DNA from: CAZOMR01 sp964580655
GTDB lineage: Bacteria; RBG-13-61-14; CAZOMR01
Length of the DNA stretch: 12,042 nucleotides
Assembly: GCA_964580655.1 (NCBI GenBank)
Contig: CAZOMR010000086.1
Location: 1 to 12,042, forward strand
Reading direction: 5' to 3'
Shown: piece after piece, positions 8,073 through 12,042 of the stretch
Position numbering within the stretch: position 1 is the stretch's first letter
Layout of the letters: every line of letters begins with the position of its first letter
Made by a program: the position numbers and the translations under genes
Notes under the pieces: generated by a model
What the model saw: only the letters and a program-made list of their open reading frames with translations
Databases searched by the model: none
What the model was told of the DNA's origin: nothing

Positions 8073-8107
8073 CGAGAAATCATCCTTCCCGTTAAACTCC
8101 TGGGATT

Positions 8108-8137
8108 ATTTTAATCGCTTAAAGGGGCTAAAATCAA
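8108..8137 (-). promoter_or_regulatory. Candidate sigma70 promoter of the LPS/Lol operon
   Basis: On the minus strand, TTGATT (plus-strand 8132-8137) and TAAAAT (8108-8113) are separated by 18 bases. They match the consensus at 4 of 6 and 5 of 6 positions. Transcription would begin about 30 bases before the heptosyltransferase start codon at 8072. No other promoter-like pair was found for the seven minus-strand genes, whose junctions are tight. Confidence 0.5.
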
Positions 8138-8189
8138 GGCAGGCCATTCAGGAGGGCCTCCATACTTGCACAAGAGAAAAGAAAAATTA

Positions 8190-8211
8190 TGCTATAATCT
8201 TGTTCAGGAGG
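8190..8211 (+). promoter_or_regulatory. Extended -10 promoter and ribosome binding site of the zinc-ribbon gene
   Basis: TGCTATAAT (8190-8198) is a consensus -10 with an extended TGn element. A TTGCAC at 8166-8171 is 21 bases away, too far for a good -35, so the extended -10 probably carries recognition. AGGAGG (8206-8211) follows, eight bases before ATG 8220. The predicted start point is within a base or two of the Shine-Dalgarno, so the leader would be only about 15 bases long. The strong binding site fixes the start at 8220, or at GTG 8217, rather than the upstream TTG at 8166. Confidence 0.6.
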
Positions 8212-8219
8212 AAAGGGTG

Positions 8220-9266
8220 ATGATTAGTTGCCCCTATTGCGGCGGGGAGATACCGGAGGATGCATCATTTTGCCCGTGGTGTCGAAGTATGTTGATCACC
8301 GGGCCTGAGGCTGAAGAACCCTCTCGTAAAAAAGGCCTTCTATTCAAGCTGGCCCACCCCTGGTCCGCGGTGGCGATCATCTCCGTGGTCTCGGTGATCA
8401 TGTTCATTTTGATTAAGAATCCTTCTCGGACCTCTGTGGAGGGCAAGGCCATGCCCACGGCCGGGATAGACCTGTCTGACCAGCCGCATAAAATCCCGGC
8501 GCCTGTAAAGAGTAAAGAGAAAAAACGCAAATCCGATGAAAAGGCAGAATTTTATGCGGAGATTATCGAGTATGAAAAGACAGTCAATTCCCTTTTTGAA
8601 AAGGCCGAAAGGCTTATCTCGGATCCCGAGACACTCCGGGATGTGGAGATCGGGGATGAAGGTGTCGAACCAATGAGCAGGAGACTCCAGGATGTGCGGC
8701 CATTGCTTGTAAAACTGAGAGGGATCAAGCCGCCCAGGGGTCTGGAGAGATGCCAGACCACGCTGGTAAACAGCATGTCCATGATCCAGAAGGCTATCAG
8801 GAGCGAGATGATGTATCTTCAAACCAGGCAAAACAGATACCTTGAATCCGCGAAGCAGGAGCAGGGCTCCGCGAGTAAGCAACAAGCCTACGCCATGGAG
8901 ATCATTGATATGGTCAAGGCGAAAAACGCGCCTCCTCCACCCCCTCCTGAAGAAGAAACCGGGCCAGAGGAACCGGAAAAGGTCCAGGCAGAATCACCCG
9001 GCACGGAGCCGGCCAGCACATCTACCAGCAAGCCTACGGAACCGGCTGAGGAAGAGATACAGGAAGACGAGGGTGAAGAGCCGCCTGAATTAGAGGAGCC
9101 GGAAGAGGGGGATGAGCTGGAGAAAGATGAAGAGGAATTAGAAGAGTTGGAAGGAGAAGAAGGGGCTGAGGATGAAGGGGGGCTGGAGTTGGAGTCGGGT
9201 TCAACTTCCGAGGAGTGGCCACAGGAGTCGCCTTTGGAGAATGAGGAAGGCGATAGCGGGTTATGA
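8220..9266 (+). CDS. Zinc-ribbon, single-TM protein with a Glu/Pro-rich acidic tail, function unknown
   Basis: The protein has 348 residues from the ATG set by AGGAGG. An N-terminal zinc ribbon has CPYC (4-7) and CPWC (18-21). A basic stretch is followed by one membrane helix (about 49-65), then a lysine-rich linker (about 96-108). A helical, probably coiled or bundled region (about 108-235) includes PLLVKLRGIKPPRGLERCQ and is rich in charged residues. From about 237 to the end comes a six-proline run and a long Glu/Asp tail of low complexity. The ribbon would lie in the cytoplasm and the rest in the periplasm if the inside-positive rule holds. Zinc-ribbon/TM proteins of this layout are widespread and mostly uncharacterised. 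The tail could bind cations or basic proteins, but that is a guess. It is divergent from the LPS operon and shares its promoter region. Confidence 0.85.
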   Translation: MISCPYCGGEIPEDASFCPWCRSMLITGPEAEEPSRKKGLLFKLAHPWSAVAIISVVSVIMFILIKNPSRTSVEGKAMPTAGIDLSDQPHKIPAPVKSKEKKRKSDEKAEFYAEIIEYEKTVNSLFEKAERLISDPETLRDVEIGDEGVEPMSRRLQDVRPLLVKLRGIKPPRGLERCQTTLVNSMSMIQKAIRSEMMYLQTRQNRYLESAKQEQGSASKQQAYAMEIIDMVKAKNAPPPPPPEEETGPEEPEKVQAESPGTEPASTSTSKPTEPAEEEIQEDEGEEPPELEEPEEGDELEKDEEELEELEGEEGAEDEGGLELESGSTSEEWPQESPLENEEGDSGL

Positions 9267-9314
9267 CAGAATCGCGAGTGGAAAGCAGGTATCTTTTTTG
9301 GAGAGTTTTTTTGC

Positions 9315-9344
9315 TTTACACCGGTTAATGTTTGATGATAGAAT
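9315..9344 (+). promoter_or_regulatory. Candidate sigma70 promoter upstream of the small orphan gene
   Basis: TTTACA (9315-9320) and TAGAAT (9339-9344) lie 18 bases apart, each matching the consensus at 5 of 6 positions. The site lies in the 121-base gap after the acidic-tail gene. It would drive the 67-residue gene and the HEAT-repeat gene behind it. GAGG at 9377-9380 is the ribosome binding site, seven bases before ATG 9388. Confidence 0.5.
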
Positions 9345-9387
9345 GACAAATAGAGCCCGGTTTATATTCAGGCAAAGAGGATAATCC

Positions 9388-9591
9388 ATGAAATTTACCG
9401 GAGACCCGCAGGGCATTGAGGAGCTCAAGCAGATCAAGGAAACGCGTCTGGACTATTTGAAGTATCTGATTCAAGAGGCCCGCACAAACTTTTACCACAG
9501 TGCGGAGTTCAAGTCCTCAGACGGTGTGACAAAATACAAGATAATCTATTCCATCCAAACGGGCGACCTGGAGGTTGAGAGGGTCGCCTAG
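9388..9591 (+). CDS. Small conserved-looking protein of unknown function (67 aa)
   Basis: A good ribosome binding site (GAGG at seven bases) and a promoter-like pair upstream support this as a real gene. The product is soluble and has no signal peptide. Residues 8-33 (IEELKQIKETRLDYLKYLIQ and onward) should form one amphipathic helix, and two beta strands seem likely around KYKIIYSIQ (49-57) and LEVERVA (61-67). I do not recognise the family. It ends 27 bases before the HEAT-repeat gene, so the two are probably co-transcribed. Codon use and base composition match the neighbours. Confidence 0.72.
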   Translation: MKFTGDPQGIEELKQIKETRLDYLKYLIQEARTNFYHSAEFKSSDGVTKYKIIYSIQTGDLEVERVA

Positions 9592-9618
9592 ATCCGCGGC
9601 GAGCAAGGAGCCCCGGAT

Positions 9619-10359
9619 ATGCATCGCTGTTTCTTCGTAACCCTTTTGGCGCTGATGATTTTTTCAGCAAGCGCCTTCGCCCAGAACTCGGCTCCGCCAA
9701 ACCCCAGCCCTGTATCCACCCAGTCGCCGAGCCCGGATAATCAGGTTCAGGCCCGGATCAATCAGCTCATCAAACTGATCAACCTCAAGCCGAACCTGAT
9801 CACGGTCAATCAAAGTAACCAGGTGATAAAGGACCCGAATCAACAGCCCTTTAATCCCGACGGGACACGCAATCAGGATTTCACTGTCCAGCCTGATTAC
9901 AGTCATCCCAGCATGTCGCAGGTAATCAATGCGGATCAAAACCGCGAAAAATGGACAGCAGAGCTGATCCGGATCGGAAAGCCGGCAGTCCCGGCCCTGG
10001 TCAAAGCCCTCACCTACGAGGGCCATGAATACCGCGAATACTACGCACGCGCGCTCGGGGGAATCCGGGACCCCCGGGCTGTCCCGGCCATTCTCAAATA
10101 CTATCAGGACGGCGTGATCCAGATGAACCTCGCAAAGATGATCCGGTCATCAGGCGATGAAGCCGCGGCAAAAGAATGCGAGAAAAAGGGCCAGACAATG
10201 AAGCAGGCCGCGGTAAAGGCGCTGGAACAAATCTCCGGACAGAAGCTCGGCGACGACCTGGCTAAATGGAACCAATGGTGGATCGAGAACAAGGCAAATG
10301 TCAAGCCGCTACCGGTTCCCAAACACTACTCCGCTAACCCCAAGTCCAACTCTCCGTAG
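9619..10359 (+). CDS. Secreted HEAT-repeat protein
   Basis: The product has 246 residues. A signal peptide covers residues 1-21, with a hydrophobic core and an AFA site before QNSAPP. The cysteine at position 4 is not a lipobox. A Pro/Ser/Asn/Gln-rich linker (about 22-100) follows, and then a HEAT/armadillo-like region. IGKPAVPALVKALTYEG (119-135) with YYARALGGIRDPRAVPAILK (141-160) forms a typical repeat pair. The end, AVKALEQISGQKLGDD with WNQWWIENK (198-224), is a motif often seen closing HEAT-repeat exported proteins of environmental bacteria. Such repeats bind other proteins; the partner is unknown. AAGGAG (9605-9610) eight bases upstream fixes the start. It converges on the methyltransferase gene with only 42 bases between the two stops, and no clear terminator hairpin was seen there. 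Confidence 0.82.
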   Translation: MHRCFFVTLLALMIFSASAFAQNSAPPNPSPVSTQSPSPDNQVQARINQLIKLINLKPNLITVNQSNQVIKDPNQQPFNPDGTRNQDFTVQPDYSHPSMSQVINADQNREKWTAELIRIGKPAVPALVKALTYEGHEYREYYARALGGIRDPRAVPAILKYYQDGVIQMNLAKMIRSSGDEAAAKECEKKGQTMKQAAVKALEQISGQKLGDDLAKWNQWWIENKANVKPLPVPKHYSANPKSNSP

Positions 10360-10401
10360 GGTCCTCTAAGTACCCTCTCAATTCAAATAAAATCTTATTG
10401 G

Positions 10402-11862
10402 TTAAAAGAGAAAAATCTGATCTGTTTTAGAGCTCGGGCCCTTTTTGAAAGAAGGATTGCTCCAATGACGAGGGAATTCAATCCGTTTTCCGCTAAATAA
10501 TTTCTCAATAGTTAGAACCTGGATTTTAGGGTATCGCTTTTTTGTGACTGGAGAATCGTAAAATCCTGCTGAGGACGCTTCGGTACGCATTTGTTTAGTA
10601 GGTTCATCAAGAGTGATAAACACCCCGATTTCCGCACTTTCTCTCTCTAAAACACCTCTTAAATCTCTTGGTTGAGCTACTGATACATGTCCACTTTTTA
10701 CCTGGATAATAACTTGCTTGGTCTTTTTACCCTTGCCCTCATCGTGAAAATAGATTCTTCCATCAATTCCTCGATCAGCTCCCTTTTTTTGCTCTGCAGG
10801 GCGAGCTCCTACCAGACCTAAAGCCCAGAATTGAAACTGATAAGGGTCTGCTTTCGCCAAAGCCCTTGCCCCGGATAAATCTATCGGCTCGCCGATAACC
10901 TCAAACTCTTTTTCAATTTCAGGTCCAAAGGCGTCGTGGAGCCTATGTTTGATCAGGGTTATAGCGAGGTGGGTAATATCAATGCCTATCCATTTCCGTT
11001 TTAGCCGTTGGGCAACCATGATGGTCGTTCCACATCCGCAAAAGGGGTCTAAAACAACATCTCCCTCATTGCTACTGCCCCGGATAAGCCGCTCAATAAG
11101 AGACTCTGGCTTCTGGGTAGGAAATAACTGCTTGATTGGGGGAACACGTCCAATATCCCAAACATCGTCTTGACGGACTCCCTCAGAATCTTTTGGCTCA
11201 GTTCGAGATGGAATGCGGCGACCGTCCTCATCGTATGCTGAGACGATTTTAGCAGTTCCAAATCGTTTCAAAGTAGAAGGAGCACGACCCATAAACAACT
11301 GATTGAAAGTTCTCTCTCGGCTGTCAGAGCAAGAGTAAAAAAGCAGGACATCGTGGTTTTTTTGAAAAGTGTATTTACCCGCAGGCCATTTTCGATAGTG
11401 CCAGATAATCTCGTTAAGAAAATTCTCCGCTCCAAAAACCGCATCCATAAGCATTTTCAAGTAGTGGCTCGCTGTCGGGTCGCAGTGCAAATAAATCGAG
11501 CCAGTAGGTTTTAGCACTCGCTTTAATTCCACCAACCGGGGAGCCATCATTGCCAAGTAAGCCAGCATATCTGTTTCACCCGCCATAGCCCGAAAGGCCT
11601 GCATAACCCTTGATGCTTTTTCCGGCCCCTTCTCTACAATATCCTGGTAGGCTTCAGCCGCTTCCTGGTCCCACCTCCAGGTATCCTCAAACGCTTTAAT
11701 TTGAGCTTTTGAACGAGAGCCGTTCTGTTCATCAAAAAGAACATTATAAGCCTGATTGCTCTTGAACGGCGGGTCAAGGTAAATGAGGTCTACTGATTCG
11801 TCTTTGATGTAATCCCTGAGGATGGTAATATTATCGCCAAAGTAAAGAAGGTTCTTATCCAT
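10402..11862 (-). CDS. Beta-class N4/N6 DNA methyltransferase fused to an Mrr-like nuclease domain
   Basis: The protein has 486 residues. The N-terminal part is an amino-methyltransferase of the beta order: catalytic motif IV DPPF (30-33) comes before the SAM-binding region. That region is PTQKPESLIERLI (248-260) followed by DPFCGCGTT (272-280) and WIGIDIT (291-297). After about residue 340 a second domain begins with FWALGLVGA (345-353). GADRGIDGRIYF (361-372) and VIIQVKSG (384-391) supply Asp367 and the Gln387-x-Lys389 pair expected of an Mrr-like PD-(D/E)XK nuclease. The protein would modify adenine or cytosine in DNA; the recognition site cannot be read. No separate restriction or specificity gene is visible, so it may be a one-chain restriction-modification enzyme. 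The gene is AT-richer by eye than its neighbours and lies next to a dispersed repeat, suggesting transfer. Its ribosome binding site is weak (AAGG about 12 bases before the ATG). Confidence 0.9.
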   Translation of the reverse strand: MDKNLLYFGDNITILRDYIKDESVDLIYLDPPFKSNQAYNVLFDEQNGSRSKAQIKAFEDTWRWDQEAAEAYQDIVEKGPEKASRVMQAFRAMAGETDMLAYLAMMAPRLVELKRVLKPTGSIYLHCDPTASHYLKMLMDAVFGAENFLNEIIWHYRKWPAGKYTFQKNHDVLLFYSCSDSRERTFNQLFMGRAPSTLKRFGTAKIVSAYDEDGRRIPSRTEPKDSEGVRQDDVWDIGRVPPIKQLFPTQKPESLIERLIRGSSNEGDVVLDPFCGCGTTIMVAQRLKRKWIGIDITHLAITLIKHRLHDAFGPEIEKEFEVIGEPIDLSGARALAKADPYQFQFWALGLVGARPAEQKKGADRGIDGRIYFHDEGKGKKTKQVIIQVKSGHVSVAQPRDLRGVLERESAEIGVFITLDEPTKQMRTEASSAGFYDSPVTKKRYPKIQVLTIEKLFSGKRIEFPRHWSNPSFKKGPSSKTDQIFLF

Positions 11863-11892
11863 TTGTATTTTTGGCCTTGTTAGACAATATCA

Positions 11893-11922
11893 ATTATAGC
11901 TATCTATATCTCAGACTGTCAA
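11893..11922 (-). promoter_or_regulatory. Perfect-consensus sigma70 promoter of the methyltransferase gene, with overlapping inverted repeat
   Basis: On the minus strand a perfect TTGACA (plus 11917-11922) and a perfect TATAAT (plus 11893-11898) stand 18 bases apart. The expected start point is near 11886, giving a leader of about 24 bases. TATAG (11895-11899) and CTATA (11904-11908) form an inverted repeat with a 4-base spacer across the upstream half of the -10. This placement would suit a repressor or autoregulatory site. The promoter is clear by sequence; the operator role is inference. Confidence 0.75.
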
Positions 11923-11938
11923 GAGAGAAGGTCTAAAA

Positions 11939-11962
11939 GGGTGTGCGACATAAATGGTGACT
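11939..11962 (+). repeat. Second copy of the window-edge repeat
   Basis: GGGTGTGCGACATAAATGGT (11939-11958) is identical to the minus-strand sequence of 57-76. After one mismatch (G here, A in the left copy) the match continues with ACT. The two copies are inverted relative to each other and both point out of the window. The homology stops abruptly before the GGG, which suggests a defined element end. This copy lies 16 bases upstream of the -35 of the methyltransferase promoter. Confidence 0.8.
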
Positions 11963-11983
11963 TTTTTCATTCTCGGCCGTAGA

Positions 11984-12030
11984 GGCGCTGCTTGCTGCGC
12001 CCTTTGAGGGCAGGCCAAGCCCTGCCCCTA
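11984..12030. repeat. GC-rich REP-like hairpins at the right edge
   Basis: Two neighbouring stems are visible. GGCGC (11984-11988) pairs with GCGCC (11997-12001), and GGGCAGG (12008-12014) pairs with CCTGCCC (12021-12027) around a 6-base loop. The unit is non-coding and resembles the short GTAGGGGCAGG-type intergenic palindromes that are scattered in many environmental genomes. It lies just after the shared edge repeat and may be part of the same element or a separate REP-like unit. The window ends before its boundary is clear. Confidence 0.5.
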
Positions 12031-12042
12031 CATTGGCTGTGC

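Noticed and set aside
8166..8219. TTG at 8166 as start of the zinc-ribbon protein
   Set aside because: The region carries the -10 element and AGGAGG, and the conserved CPYC motif begins three residues after ATG 8220.
9293..9313. T-runs after the acidic-tail gene as an intrinsic terminator
   Set aside because: No GC-rich stem precedes either T-run, so the signal is incomplete.
8888..9349. Minus-strand frame with a Ser-rich product
   Set aside because: It is the complement of the Glu/Pro codon repeats of the acidic tail, where GAG and GAA read as serine or leucine runs. It is not a gene.
10360..10401. Bidirectional terminator between the convergent stops
   Set aside because: Only a weak AT stem (AATAA with TTATT) can be drawn; there is no GC-rich hairpin with a U-run.
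1..12042. CRISPR array, tRNA or rRNA genes
   Set aside because: No regularly spaced direct repeats, no cloverleaf-like segments ending in the usual T-arm sequence, and no rRNA-like stretches were seen on either strand.

Overview
The window looks like a chromosomal segment of a Gram-negative, LPS-making bacterium. The gene styles (heptosyltransferase II type GT9, a WaaA with an STWPEDE motif, a single LolC/E permease, a secreted HEAT protein) resemble Deltaproteobacteria/Desulfobacterota. That assignment is by impression; no marker gene for taxonomy is present.

Positions 62-8072 hold seven tightly packed minus-strand genes that read as one envelope operon. In transcription order they are an LPS heptosyltransferase, Kdo transferase WaaA, a YhaM-like OB-fold/HD 3'-5' exoribonuclease, a LolC/E-type permease, the LolD ATPase, a polytopic GT-C-like membrane protein, and a flippase-like (UPF0104/LPG-synthase transmembrane) protein. 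Junctions are 4-base overlaps or gaps of 1 to 64 bases, apart from about 60 bases before the last gene. The operon couples LPS inner-core assembly with lipoprotein export to the outer membrane.

Positions 8073-8219 form a divergent promoter region. To its right lie three plus-strand genes: a zinc-ribbon, single-TM protein with a very acidic tail (8220-9266), a 67-residue orphan with its own promoter (9388-9591), and a signal-peptide HEAT-repeat protein (9619-10359).

A visibly AT-richer minus-strand gene (10402-11862) converges on this cluster. It encodes a beta-class DNA methyltransferase fused at its C-terminus to an Mrr-like PD-(D/E)XK nuclease domain, which makes it a candidate one-gene restriction-modification or related defence enzyme. 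Its promoter has perfect TTGACA and TATAAT hexamers, with an inverted repeat across the -10.

Both window edges carry the same 20-base sequence in inverted, outward orientation. At the left edge it supplies the last codons and stop of the flippase-like gene and appears to be one arm of a small palindromic (MITE/IS-end-like) element. At the right edge it lies just upstream of the methyltransferase promoter and is followed by GC-rich REP-like hairpins.
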